Shown: positions 1 to 8,840, numbered from the stretch's first letter. The stretch: 64,000 nt of DNA from DVED01 sp963838375 (GCA_963838375.1 CAWIQY010000015.1:620001-684000), one strand, 5' to 3'. Translations and numbers: made by a program. The notes: a model not told the origin generated them from the sequence alone.

Positions 1-872
1 CATGATGTGCATACTACCGTGGGATTGGGGACAGCGATGGTGCTGTCGCAACTGGGGAAAGATCTACCCGGTTCGGTGCGGTTTCTGTTCCAACCTGCCG
101 AAGAAATTGCCCAAGGTGCGCGGTGGATGGTGGAGGCTGGCGCCATGGACGATATAGATGCACTGTTGGGGTTGCACGTTTTTCCGACGATTCCCGGCGG
201 TTCGGTGGGGATTCGGTACGGGGCGCTGACGGCGGCGGCGGACGATTTGGAGATTATCATTACTGGGGAGTCGGGACACGGGGCGCGACCCCACGAAGCG
301 ATCGATGCTATCTGGATTGCTTCTCAGGTCATTGTCACGTTACAACAAGCCATCAGTCGTACTCAAAACCCCTTGCGTCCGGTAGTGCTCACCATCGGGC
401 AAATTAGCGGCGGACGCGCTGCCAACGTGATCGCCGATCGGGTTAGATTAGTTGGAACCGTACGATCGCTCCATCCGGAAACTCACGCCACATTACCCGC
501 TTGGATCGAGGATATTGTTGCCAATGTTTGCAAGACTCACGGCGCAGGGTACGAAGTCAATTATCGCCGTGTCGTTCCCTCCGTCCAGAACGATTCGAGG
601 TTGACCCAATTGCTGGAATCGGCAGCCAGAGAGGCGCTCGGCGGCGATCGGGTGCAAATTCTCACCGAACCTTCGTTAGGTGCAGAAGATTTTTCAGTCT
701 ATCTCGATCGTGCCCCGGCGTCATGTTTCGCTTGGGTGTCGGACAGCCGAATCAGCGCAATTATCCCCTACATCATCCCAAATTCGAGATAGACGAATCG
801 GCAATTTTAACCGGAGTGGTGACGTTGGCGTATACGGCTTATAAGTATTGGATGAATGGTTCGATCGTTTAG
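1..872 (+). CDS. M20-family amidohydrolase (N-acyl amino acid / IAA-amino acid hydrolase type), 5' partial, frameshifted
   Basis: C-terminal two thirds of an M20D metallopeptidase, a cytosolic di-metal amidohydrolase that removes acyl groups from N-acyl amino acids or related amides. The window opens inside the gene at the metal-binding motif (HDVHTT, bases 1-18). PAEEIAQGA, the dimerisation domain (SGESGHGARPHEAIDA-like) and the C-terminal metal site GAEDFSVYLDRAP follow. The frame then runs into unrelated residues and stops at 792. Reading one frame over from about 716 restores the family C-terminus (MFRLGVGQPNQRNYPLHHPKF and a terminal TAYKYW) and stops at 872. One C is therefore missing from the CCCC run at 713-716. 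I infer a sequencing error or a very recent lesion, since everything else is conserved. Substrate cannot be told from sequence. The start lies left of the window. Confidence 0.88.
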
Positions 873-936
873 GGGAGAAGCATTTGGGTGAGAAATCCTC
901 GGTTAAACCCAATGGGAAAATTCAAAGGCTTCGCCC
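871..936. repeat. GGGGCGAAGCATT-family short repeat, copy 1
   Basis: About 66 bp beginning AGGGGAGAAGCATTTGGG and ending AAAGGCTTCGCCC. The ends are inverted relative to each other (AGGGGCGAAGC / GCTTCGCCC), so each copy is a palindromic, MITE/REP-sized unit. It is directly repeated at 1791-1856, with about ten differences, on the other side of the toxin-antitoxin pair. Related copies lie near 5921-5990 (inverted) and 31689-31755. Confidence 0.8.
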
Positions 937-1024
937 GAAAACTCGCCGATCGAATAGACTGGCTATAGGATCGAATCGATCCAAGGCGATCTTCTCGAAA
1001 TCGATCGACCGGAAAATAACGGAT

Positions 1025-1273
1025 ATGCAAATTACCATCGAAATTCCCGACAACATCGCCCAACAAACGCCTTTGGGCGAAGCCGATTGGCTGCGAGAAA
1101 TCGCGATCGCTTTATTTCAACAAGAACTGATTACCCTCGGTCGTGCCAGCAGAATCGCCCAAATGAACCAAATAGAATTCCAGCAACTTCTCGCCAGTCG
1201 TGGGATCTGCGTTCACTACGAGATTGAAGACCTCGAAGCCGACCTCCAAAGCCTGCGCGAGGAAGGCTGGTAA
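1025..1273 (+). CDS. UPF0175 family antitoxin
   Basis: 82-residue protein starting MQITIEIPDNIAQQ and ending in the LREEGW tail usual for UPF0175. The core LGRASRIAQMNQIEFQQLL looks like the helix-turn-helix of the family, consistent with DNA binding and autorepression. The frame is open upstream to 848, but that extension crosses the repeat at 871-936 and has no protein character, so the ATG at 1025 is preferred. The stop codon overlaps the start of the DUF3368 gene by one base (TAATG), so the pair is translationally coupled. The UPF0175/DUF3368 pairing is a well-known cyanobacterial type II toxin-antitoxin arrangement. Assignment as antitoxin comes from the family and context, not from experiment. 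Confidence 0.88.
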   Translation: MQITIEIPDNIAQQTPLGEADWLREIAIALFQQELITLGRASRIAQMNQIEFQQLLASRGICVHYEIEDLEADLQSLREEGW

Positions 1274-1758
1274 TGGTTGTGGTCAGCAATACATCGCCCA
1301 TCAGCAACCTCGCCACGATCGGACAAATCGGTCTGCTTCAGCAGATTTACCCCCAAATTCTCATCCCACCAACAGTCCACAGCGAATTAATGGGTTTCGT
1401 CCCAATTCAGCCACAAATTAACGATCTCTTGTCCCGTAGCTGGTTAAAGATTCAGCCTGTCAACAATTTCACCCTCGTCAACACCCTACAAATCCAACTC
1501 GATCCCGGAGAAGCCGAAGCGATTTCCCTTGCCCTCGAACTCAACGCCAATCGTCTTCTGATCGATGAGCGTTTGGGCAGAAGCATCGCGACTCAATATG
1601 GATTGAAAATTCGAGGTATCCTCGGTCTTTTAATCAACGCTAAAGAACAAGGTCTCATTCAAGTCCTCAAACCCATTCTGGACGATCTAATCGATCGGGC
1701 TGGATTCCGCGTCAGACAGGACTTATACGATCGCATTCTTCAGGAAGTCGGCGAATAA
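1273..1758 (+). CDS. DUF3368 PIN-like toxin
   Basis: 161 residues with the DUF3368 layout: an N-terminal VVVSNTSPISNLA (the first PIN acidic position is Asn), a central LDPGEAEAISLALEL, LLIDERLGR, and the C-terminal IRGILGLLINAKEQGLI. PIN-fold proteins are usually Mg-dependent RNases, and DUF3368 proteins are taken as the toxin partner of UPF0175 antitoxins. The gene starts inside the antitoxin stop codon. The whole pair sits between two direct copies of a 66-bp repeat (871-936 and 1791-1856), which suggests a cassette that was inserted or could be lost by recombination. Whether it is toxic here is unknown. Confidence 0.88.
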   Translation: MVVVSNTSPISNLATIGQIGLLQQIYPQILIPPTVHSELMGFVPIQPQINDLLSRSWLKIQPVNNFTLVNTLQIQLDPGEAEAISLALELNANRLLIDERLGRSIATQYGLKIRGILGLLINAKEQGLIQVLKPILDDLIDRAGFRVRQDLYDRILQEVGE

Positions 1759-1790
1759 AATAACCGTTGTCGATCGTGCCGTCGATCTGT

Positions 1791-1856
1791 AGGGGCGAAG
1801 CATTTAGGCAATAAATCCTCGGTCAAACCCAATTAGAAAATTGAAAGGCTTCGCCC
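1791..1856. repeat. GGGGCGAAGCATT-family short repeat, copy 2
   Basis: Direct repeat of 871-936. It begins AGGGGCGAAGCATTTAGG, has AAATCCTCGGTCAAACCCAA in the middle and ends AAAGGCTTCGCCC. It flanks the toxin-antitoxin pair on its right. Confidence 0.8.
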
Positions 1857-1993
1857 TTCTTCTTCCCCATAGAAACTGCAGAAGTTCCCCATCGCCAGAA
1901 GTAGGTAAAGATAGATCAATCGACACTCCAGAACCGGATTTCTGGCAAAATCGATGAAGGTTGCCGATACGATCGATCGCGCTCCAAAAAAAC

Positions 1994-2046
1994 TTATTAC
2001 TTATTACTTATTACTTATTACTTATTACTTATTACTTATTACTTAT
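1994..2046 (+). repeat. STRR heptamer array (TTATTAC)n ending in a start codon
   Basis: Seven perfect TTATTAC heptamers plus a partial TTAT run without a break into the ATG at 2045. Short tandemly repeated heptamers are a known cyanobacterial repeat class. The array occupies exactly the place of the ribosome-binding site of the CHAT-GUN4 gene, so no Shine-Dalgarno sequence is possible there. Confidence 0.92.
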
Positions 2047-5000
2047 GTTCCTCTCCCCCAAATCCCCCCTCTTCCTGCTTCTACTCGCCACGCCTCTGAT
2101 GTTGGGTAGTGCCGCCACCCGTGCCGCTGAGGGAATTGCCCACAATCGTCCCGTGTTGGCACACTCAATAGATGAAAACACTGCACGAGAACAAATGACA
2201 GAAGCAGATCGCCTCTATCAGCTAGGGAGCGAGCAAACTGAGGCGAGTCAGTTTGAGGAAGCTTTGCAATCTTTGGAAGCTGCACTTGAGATTTATCATA
2301 GTCTTCACGAAGCATTTCCGCAGGAAAGCCTTTTGGGCGAAGCGAATACGCTATACGGCATTGGTAATATTTACCGATTTCAAGGGGATAAATATTATGA
2401 ATACTATCAAGATTTCATTGAAATTATAGGAGAAATAGGAAATCCTGAAGAAGAAATCATCGCGCTCAACAAAGTTGGTGATATTGAGCTATTAGAAGGG
2501 GACAACTTTGGAGCGCGACGCCGCTATGAGGATGCTTTAGAGATCGCACAAAACATTGGAGATAGTATTGCTCAATTTACTGCGCTCAATAACGTTGGCA
2601 ATACCTATCAACTAGCAGGAGACTACGATCGATCCCGCGACTACTATCAGCAAGCCTTAGCTATTGCTGGCGAAATCGATGGCTCTTCAGAGGACAGGGT
2701 AAACCAACGGACGGGCGAAGCCATTACACTCAACAACCTGGGTGAAATTTATCGCTGGCAGGGAAACTACCGTGAAGCCTTGAACTACTTCGATCGAGCC
2801 TTAACCATTGCCCGAGACATCGGAAATTCTATAGAAGAGGCAATTGCGCTGGGCAACCTAGGTACAATCGATCGATTACAAGGGAACTACACCCAAGCTC
2901 TCAGCTACTACGAGCAATCCTTGGCGATCGCTAAAGAAATTGGCGATCCCGCAGAGCATGAATTGCGCCTACGTATGGGAGAAGCAACAACACTCAATAA
3001 TATCGGTGAAATTTATCGATTACAAGAAAATTATGACCAAGCTCTAAATTACTACGATCGATCTTTAGCCATTGCCCGAGAAATTACAGATCGGACAAGA
3101 GAAGCGATCGTGCTGAATAATCTCGGTGAAATCTATCAGTTACAAGGAAGCTACAGCCAAGCTCTCGATTACTACCAGCAATCCTTGGCAATCGACTTTA
3201 CTCCTAAAACCGAAGTAGAAATCAAAAATGCTGATAGCATTGCCAAAACTTTTAGCAACCTAGGATGGCTTCACAACACCCTCGAACAATACAAACAAGC
3301 AACGGAAGCTCTCTATCAATCCATTATATTTTTTGAGTATTTACGTTATGAAGACATACCAGATGAAGCCAGAATTAATGTTTTTGAGATCCAAAACCGT
3401 CCTTACAGACATCTTCAAATCTCTTTAGTCGCTCAAGGCGAAATCGAACGCGCCCTAGAAATCTCCGAACGGGGACGCGCCCGTGCCTTTGCTTCCTTGC
3501 TTGCCGAAAAACAGAGAATTTTGCTCTTGGGGACTCCACCCATTGCCCAAATTAAGCAAATCGCCCGCCAAGAAAACGCCACTTTGGTGCAATATTCTGT
3601 AGTTAGCGACGATCGACTTTTCATCTGGGTGATTCAACCCACTGGAACGGTAGACTTCCGCGAAATCGATCTCAGTTCCCTCAATGGCAGCCTCGAAGAC
3701 CATATCACGACCATTCGCGAAAACATTGGCATTCGCAGCCGCGATCCCGATGGCACGATTGTTGCTCAACTTACGCAAGAAGAACAACAAAGACGAAACT
3801 CTCTACAACGTCAAAGCTTGCAAAAACTCTATCAACTCCTCATCGAACCCATTGCAGAACTTCTCCCAACCGACCCAGAAGCTCCCATCGTCTTTATTCC
3901 CCAAGATTCTCTCTTCCTGGTTCCATTTCCCGCTCTCGTCAACGCCGAAGGCGAATACCTTATTCAAAATCACACCGTTCTCACCGCCCCTGCCATCCAA
4001 GTGTTCGACCTCACCCGCGAAAACCGCCGCACCCAAAACCGCACCCTCAACCCCGAAAACTTTTTGCCCGAAAACTTTTTGATTGTTGGCAATCCCACGA
4101 TGCCCAGCGTGTGGAATCCCAATACAGATAAAGCCGAACGCCTCTCCAGCCTTCCCGGTGCGGAAGACGAAGCAGTTGCCATTGCCGAACTGTTCGACAC
4201 TCAGCCCCTCCTCTGGGACGACGCCACCGAAACCGCCGTCACCCAACGGATGAAAACTGCCCAAATCGTTCACCTCGCCACCCACGGGCTTTTGGATTAC
4301 GGTCGAGAAACAGGCGAGCGGGACTTTCCTGGAGCTATTGCTTTGGCGGCAGGTAACGGCGAAGACGGTTTGCTCACAACTGCCGAACTTTTAGACATGG
4401 AACTGCTAGCGGACTTGGTAGTTTTGAGTGCCTGCGATACCGGACGAGGAAAACTGAGCAGCGATGGTGTCATCGGCTTATCCCGCGCCCTGATTGGGGC
4501 TGGGGTTCCGAACGTCATGGTGTCGCTGTGGTCGGTTCCCGATACTCCCACTTCCGACTTGATGGTAGAGTTCTACCGCCAATGGCAAACGACGGGAAAC
4601 AAAGCTCAATCCCTTCGCCAAGCCATGCTGACGACGATGGAAAAACATCCCGAACCCGTCAACTGGGCTGCATTTACGCTTATTGGCGAAGCGCATACCG
4701 GATCGACAAGCGATGAGAGTTCCGCAGAAACAAGAAACACAGAAACGACATCAGAAGGAGGAGTTGATTACACGCAACTCGAACGATATTTGGCAGCAGG
4801 AGAGTGGGAAGAGGCGAATCGAGAAACGGCAAAGCTGATGTTTGAATTGGACGAGCGCGATGGGATTTCCCAAGCTCGATATAATCATCTTGTGGCGGAA
4901 GAATTGTCAAATTTCCCTTGTGCGGATCTCAACAAAATCGATCGACTCTGGACGACGTACAGCGATCGTCACTTTGGTTTTAGCATTCAGGCGGACATTC

Positions 5001-5779
5001 GTCGCTCTGAGAGATTCTTATTTACTAGTATGGGTTGGCGTAGGCTCCGCTACGAAGACGTAACCTTTGATCTTACAGCGCCAAAAGGACACCTTCCTTT
5101 GTGGAGGAACGCTCAATTAGATGGTGTGACAGGTTGTGAGCCAAGGGCTGAGGCACGTAACATATGTTTGGTTCTCGATTATCAAGCTCTTTTCGATCGC
5201 GTTATTACCTGTCAGAACTTAACAGAAGAGGCAACACCAGAGATAGAGTTCGATTACTCTCCACTCCAACAAGCTCTGGAAGCAGAAGACTGGAAACAAG
5301 CCGATTGGGAAACAGCAAAGCTGATGGTTGAGGTGGTCAATCGCGATAATAATATTTGGCATATTTGGCTTTCACCCGAGCGGCGCGGTGCGCTTTCGAC
5401 TCAAGACTTGCTCGATTTTCCTTGCGAGGAACTCGAGCAAATCGATCGACTCTGGGTCACGAATAGTAACGGTCGCTTCGGTTTCAGCATTCAGTCAGAA
5501 ATTTACCACGATCTGGGCGGGACAGAAGAATTTGGCAATGGATTAATGAGAGATTTCTTGACTCGCGTCGGTTGGTCGAATTCATATAGAAATTTAAATT
5601 ATGAAGATGTAACCTTTGACATAACATCTCCAGAAGGATACTTCCCTTTGTGGAACAATACAGGAACAGATAATGGGATTGTGGGAGTAACTTGCGGGCT
5701 AAATCCTTTTAGCGCTAACAAATGTTTGCATATTGATGCTGGCGCTCTGTTAACTCGCGTTAAAGCTTGCGGACTTTAA
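2045..5779 (+). CDS. Exported TPR-CHAT caspase-fold protein with two C-terminal GUN4 domains
   Basis: 1244 residues from the ATG at 2045. The frame stays open to 1961, but that part only translates the heptamer array. A hydrophobic Sec signal-like segment (residues 4-25) is followed by about eight TPR-type repeats (roughly 45-450; GEIYRLQGNYxxALxYY pattern) and a CHAT domain (about 560-885). CHAT is a caspase-like cysteine peptidase fold: the His is in HLATHG (His747) and the Cys in LSACDTG (Cys797). After a Ser/Thr/Glu linker come two GUN4-type units, about 908-1020 and 1069-1205. Each has the family words ANRETAKLM / ADWETAKLM, FPC..L..IDRLW and FGFSIQ. GUN4 binds porphyrins and activates Mg-chelatase in chlorophyll synthesis. 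Here it probably serves as a ligand-binding or interaction domain on a peptidase. Next gene: a metacaspase in the same direction. Function inferred. Confidence 0.88.
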   Translation: MFLSPKSPLFLLLLATPLMLGSAATRAAEGIAHNRPVLAHSIDENTAREQMTEADRLYQLGSEQTEASQFEEALQSLEAALEIYHSLHEAFPQESLLGEANTLYGIGNIYRFQGDKYYEYYQDFIEIIGEIGNPEEEIIALNKVGDIELLEGDNFGARRRYEDALEIAQNIGDSIAQFTALNNVGNTYQLAGDYDRSRDYYQQALAIAGEIDGSSEDRVNQRTGEAITLNNLGEIYRWQGNYREALNYFDRALTIARDIGNSIEEAIALGNLGTIDRLQGNYTQALSYYEQSLAIAKEIGDPAEHELRLRMGEATTLNNIGEIYRLQENYDQALNYYDRSLAIAREITDRTREAIVLNNLGEIYQLQGSYSQALDYYQQSLAIDFTPKTEVEIKNADSIAKTFSNLGWLHNTLEQYKQATEALYQSIIFFEYLRYEDIPDEARINVFEIQNRPYRHLQISLVAQGEIERALEISERGRARAFASLLAEKQRILLLGTPPIAQIKQIARQENATLVQYSVVSDDRLFIWVIQPTGTVDFREIDLSSLNGSLEDHITTIRENIGIRSRDPDGTIVAQLTQEEQQRRNSLQRQSLQKLYQLLIEPIAELLPTDPEAPIVFIPQDSLFLVPFPALVNAEGEYLIQNHTVLTAPAIQVFDLTRENRRTQNRTLNPENFLPENFLIVGNPTMPSVWNPNTDKAERLSSLPGAEDEAVAIAELFDTQPLLWDDATETAVTQRMKTAQIVHLATHGLLDYGRETGERDFPGAIALAAGNGEDGLLTTAELLDMELLADLVVLSACDTGRGKLSSDGVIGLSRALIGAGVPNVMVSLWSVPDTPTSDLMVEFYRQWQTTGNKAQSLRQAMLTTMEKHPEPVNWAAFTLIGEAHTGSTSDESSAETRNTETTSEGGVDYTQLERYLAAGEWEEANRETAKLMFELDERDGISQARYNHLVAEELSNFPCADLNKIDRLWTTYSDRHFGFSIQADIRRSERFLFTSMGWRRLRYEDVTFDLTAPKGHLPLWRNAQLDGVTGCEPRAEARNICLVLDYQALFDRVITCQNLTEEATPEIEFDYSPLQQALEAEDWKQADWETAKLMVEVVNRDNNIWHIWLSPERRGALSTQDLLDFPCEELEQIDRLWVTNSNGRFGFSIQSEIYHDLGGTEEFGNGLMRDFLTRVGWSNSYRNLNYEDVTFDITSPEGYFPLWNNTGTDNGIVGVTCGLNPFSANKCLHIDAGALLTRVKACGL

Positions 5780-5920
5780 TTAAGGAGAGATTTAGGGTCG
5801 GCAGGAATCGATACTGGTAAAATGCGATCGAATCCTTTTTTTCTACCCACCATTGCAGTGGTGCTACCGCCCAACCCCACCGATAACCCCCAAACATCGA
5901 TCGACCGATTCCCCAATCGA

Positions 5921-5990
5921 TCGGGCTAAGCATTGCGATTGTGAATTTATCGTTGTTGCGAAGATCGATCGCTGCAATGCTTCGCCCCTA
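5921..5990. repeat. GGGGCGAAGCATT-family repeat, inverted copy
   Basis: GGGCTAAGCATT at 5921 and AATGCTTCGCCCCT at about 5976-5989 are inverted ends. The interior matches the reverse complement of the 31689 copy (GCAACA...GATAAA). It lies in the 333-bp gap between the two caspase-fold genes, which otherwise shows only the STRR array. Confidence 0.65.
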
Positions 5991-6052
5991 CCCGCGATCG
6001 ATCGTTCATGACCCTGGTGCGTTTCGTCCCTCAACACACCCTACCTCTCTCT

Positions 6053-6108
6053 TTACTTATTACTTATTACTTATTACTTATTGCTTATTACTTATTACTT
6101 ATTACTTA
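6053..6108 (+). repeat. STRR heptamer array (TTATTAC)n before the metacaspase start
   Basis: About eight copies of TTATTAC with one variant (TTATTGC), ending four to five bases before the ATG at 6113. As at 2045, the array replaces the Shine-Dalgarno region of a caspase-fold gene. Confidence 0.9.
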
Positions 6109-6112
6109 AATT

Positions 6113-8380
6113 ATGAAGCGTCGTCATTTTCTCCAATTCGCCACATCCACCCTAGGAACGATCGCCCTCAGTCAATGGGATATCATGCGCCAAGGCGATC
6201 GAATGGCTCGGGTTTTGGCGCAACCTGGCAACCGCAAACTGGCGCTATTGGTGGGGATTAACGATTACAGCACCGCAAGCATTAATTCTCTCGGCGGTTG
6301 TCTCAACGACGTGGAGATGCAAAAACACTTGCTGGTGCATCGGTTTGGGTTCGCGCCGGATGATGTGATGATGGTGTGGGATAATGCCGAAACCGCAGAC
6401 CGCAAACCCACCCGCGCCAATATTCTCAGCGCGTTTGAAAACCACTTAATTGCCCAAGCGCAACCCGGAGATGTGGTCTTATTCCACTATTCCGGACACG
6501 GCTCACTCGTCCGAGATCCCAATCCCCTGACTCTAGAAAGTTGCGACAAAGGGGTATGCGAGCAAAACGGCACGTTGGTGATGAACGAGCCGATCGCCAG
6601 CGAGACCGATCGAGAGGTTGCGGTCAGCGATATCATGGGGAAGACGCTGTTTCTGCTGATGTCTGCCCTGAACACCGATAACGTGACGGTGGTGCTCGAT
6701 AGCTGTCACTCTGGGGCGGGGTTGCGCGGAAATGCTACAGTGAGGGCAGCACGCGATCGGGCTGGACTGCGAAGTCTCGTCCCCAGCCAAGCCGAACTAG
6801 ACTACCAGCAGCAATGGCTAGACAAGTTGGAATGGAGCGAAACAGAGTTCCAACAGCGCCGCCAAGCGGGAATTGCCAAGGGGGTCGCGATCGGTTCTGC
6901 CCGCCGCAGCCAACTCGCACTCGATGCCCAATTCTCCGGATTCCAAGCAGGCGCGTTTACCTATTTTCTGACGCGATATTTGTGGCAGCAACCCAGCACC
7001 GAAACCACAGACCGAATCTACACCAACTTGATTCGCAGCACCCGCAGCTATGCCGCCGCACAAAACCACATCAGCGGACAAGAACCGATTTTTGAATTCG
7101 CGCCGCAAAACAACCCCCAAACCCAACCGTTATACTTCTGTCAAATCGCTACACCTTCCGCAGAAGCGGTAATTACCAATGCGAGAAATCCGGAGCAAAT
7201 CGAGTTTTGGATCGGCGGTGTTTCTTCCCAAAATATCGAGAATGCGAAGGCAGGATTGCTTTTTAATGTGTTGGATAACTCGGGAAAAGTGGTGGGCGAA
7301 ATTGAATATCTCGATCGCTACGAACTCTACGGAATTGGTAAACTCATCAACGGCAAAATCGACGAGATTCAACCCGGACAACTATTGCGAGAACGCATCG
7401 TTGGGATTCCAGCAAATCCGGTGTTGAAAATCGGACTCGATCGCAGTTTGGGAACCGATGCAGACGCGGCACAAACGGAATTAGGCGGTAAAAGTCGCGT
7501 GGAAGTCGTCCCCGCCAACGCACCGATGGACTATCTCCTGGGACGTTTGACAGCGGAAGTTGCCCAGCAGCTAGGGGAAGACAGGGATTTACCCTTAGCA
7601 GACAGCATCGGGTTGTTCTCCAGCGATCTCGTTCCCATCGATGGAACCTTCGGACGCAGTGGCGAACCCGTCATTTCTGCCATCAATCGTCTCACGCCTC
7701 GATTTCGATCGCTCCTTGCGCATCAAATTCTCGAACCCTTGAAAACAGGTAGTTCGTCCCCGCTTCAAGTCAGCGCCGAAATCCTCACAAAAGACAACAG
7801 TATTGCTCCCTTTGCGATCGCCAGTCGAGGGGCGATCGAATCGACAAACTCAGAACGATCGCTCAACTCAACTTTCCCCCAATACCCCACCGGAACGACA
7901 CTTCAAATTCAGGTTGAAAACCAAGAACCCTTTCACAGTCTGTATCTCAGCGTCTTAACGATCGGCGCTAACGGTGACATCGATATTCTCTATCCCGCCA
8001 ACTGGAACGAGCCAGAAGCCGCTGCTCTCATCGAAACGGGTGATTCTCTCACGGTTCCCCGTCCTGAGGACAGCATCGAACTGACGATACAAGGATCGTC
8101 GGGTTTTCCCGAAATCCTGATTTTAACCAGTGCAGAACCCTTGCGAAACGCCTTGCAAGGACTACAAACGATCGCCAGAGATCGCAGAGTTGACCGGGGT
8201 TTTTTGAGACTGAGAGACGATGAATCGGTGGATATTTTTGGGTTGTTGTTGGATGATGTGAATCAGATATCGCGATCGCGCATGGGGGATGGTGCGATCG
8301 AAATTGTCCCCGCTGACGCGATCGCCTACGATATTTCAGCGATGGCGGTTTTATCAACGGTCATTGAAGTCGTGGGTTAG
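6113..8380 (+). CDS. Metacaspase/orthocaspase-like peptidase C14 with Tat-type signal and C-terminal beta-rich domain
   Basis: 755 residues. The N-terminus KRRHFLQFATSTLGTIAL matches a twin-arginine signal (RRxFL), pointing to folded export to periplasm or thylakoid lumen. The p20-like domain (about 40-300) begins KLALLVGINDY and carries the catalytic dyad: His129 in HYSGHGS and Cys198 in DSCHSGAG. Bacterial orthocaspases are Arg/Lys-specific, unlike animal Asp-specific caspases. The C-terminal part (about 590-700) has the words LYLSVLTIGANGDIDILYP and resembles DUF4384, often found behind bacterial caspase domains. The gene lies 333 bp after the TPR-CHAT-GUN4 gene on the same strand, and both starts are preceded by the same heptamer array, so a shared role is plausible. 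Physiological substrate unknown. Confidence 0.92.
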   Translation: MKRRHFLQFATSTLGTIALSQWDIMRQGDRMARVLAQPGNRKLALLVGINDYSTASINSLGGCLNDVEMQKHLLVHRFGFAPDDVMMVWDNAETADRKPTRANILSAFENHLIAQAQPGDVVLFHYSGHGSLVRDPNPLTLESCDKGVCEQNGTLVMNEPIASETDREVAVSDIMGKTLFLLMSALNTDNVTVVLDSCHSGAGLRGNATVRAARDRAGLRSLVPSQAELDYQQQWLDKLEWSETEFQQRRQAGIAKGVAIGSARRSQLALDAQFSGFQAGAFTYFLTRYLWQQPSTETTDRIYTNLIRSTRSYAAAQNHISGQEPIFEFAPQNNPQTQPLYFCQIATPSAEAVITNARNPEQIEFWIGGVSSQNIENAKAGLLFNVLDNSGKVVGEIEYLDRYELYGIGKLINGKIDEIQPGQLLRERIVGIPANPVLKIGLDRSLGTDADAAQTELGGKSRVEVVPANAPMDYLLGRLTAEVAQQLGEDRDLPLADSIGLFSSDLVPIDGTFGRSGEPVISAINRLTPRFRSLLAHQILEPLKTGSSSPLQVSAEILTKDNSIAPFAIASRGAIESTNSERSLNSTFPQYPTGTTLQIQVENQEPFHSLYLSVLTIGANGDIDILYPANWNEPEAAALIETGDSLTVPRPEDSIELTIQGSSGFPEILILTSAEPLRNALQGLQTIARDRRVDRGFLRLRDDESVDIFGLLLDDVNQISRSRMGDGAIEIVPADAIAYDISAMAVLSTVIEVVG

Positions 8381-8416
8381 GGCGATCGGCTCGTGTCTCT
8401 CGAATTACCGAGCAAA

Positions 8417-8826
8417 CTTGACACTCCCCGGTCTGAAGACACAGGGATTCTTGGTTCATCGAGTCCACTTGTTTAAGATTCCTTGCGAATTCTTAAACAG
8501 AGGTGGGTCTCTCTCCAAGCGTAACTTTGGGTATGCCCTACCCTAGTTGCATTGCTGCAAAGTTTGTTTGACTTGAATGCTGGTTGTCCGTATCCTATTA
8601 ATCTTTTACCTACTTTCAGGATGCTCTCAAGAACGAGAGGCTATGGGAACAACAAAGTAGAACCGTCTAGATTAAGTTGTCAAGGTTCAGCGCGTTGCGG
8701 TTAAGCACAGGGTGTTTAACGTGGTTAATTACCCAACCCACTTGTGCAATTTTACGATAGCTTTTAGTTCTCGAGACTTTATAAGCTACCCTATAAAGTC
8801 AAAAGTCCTTTGTGGTGTGAAGGAAA
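8417..8826 (+). ncRNA. Structured RNA element, likely IscB omegaRNA / HEARO-type, without iscB
   Basis: A 410-bp non-coding stretch full of short stems: CTTTGGGTATGCCC with GCATTGCTGCAAAG (a closing ACTTTG/CAAAGT stem around two hairpins), CTCTCAAGAACGAGAG, GGTTAAGCACAGGGTGTTTAAC, and ACTTTATA...TATAAAGT. It starts CTTGACACTCCCCGG and ends with TTTGTGGTGTGAAGG. The architecture and end motifs recall cyanobacterial IscB-associated omegaRNA (HEARO) copies, which often occur without the nuclease gene. No iscB reading frame follows: alanine racemase begins 15 bp downstream and takes its AGGAGG from just beyond the element. Alternatives are an IS200/IS605 end remnant or an alr leader. Identification rests on recall and structure, not on a covariance search. 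Confidence 0.5.
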
Positions 8827-8840
8827 AGGAGGAAGTGAAA

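Noticed and set aside
1961..2044. N-terminal extension LLLITYYLLLITYY of the CHAT-GUN4 protein
   Set aside because: It is the translation of the TTATTAC array from a TTG start; the signal peptide begins at the ATG at 2045.
3803..4285. 160-residue minus-strand frame
   Set aside because: Antisense shadow of the CHAT domain.
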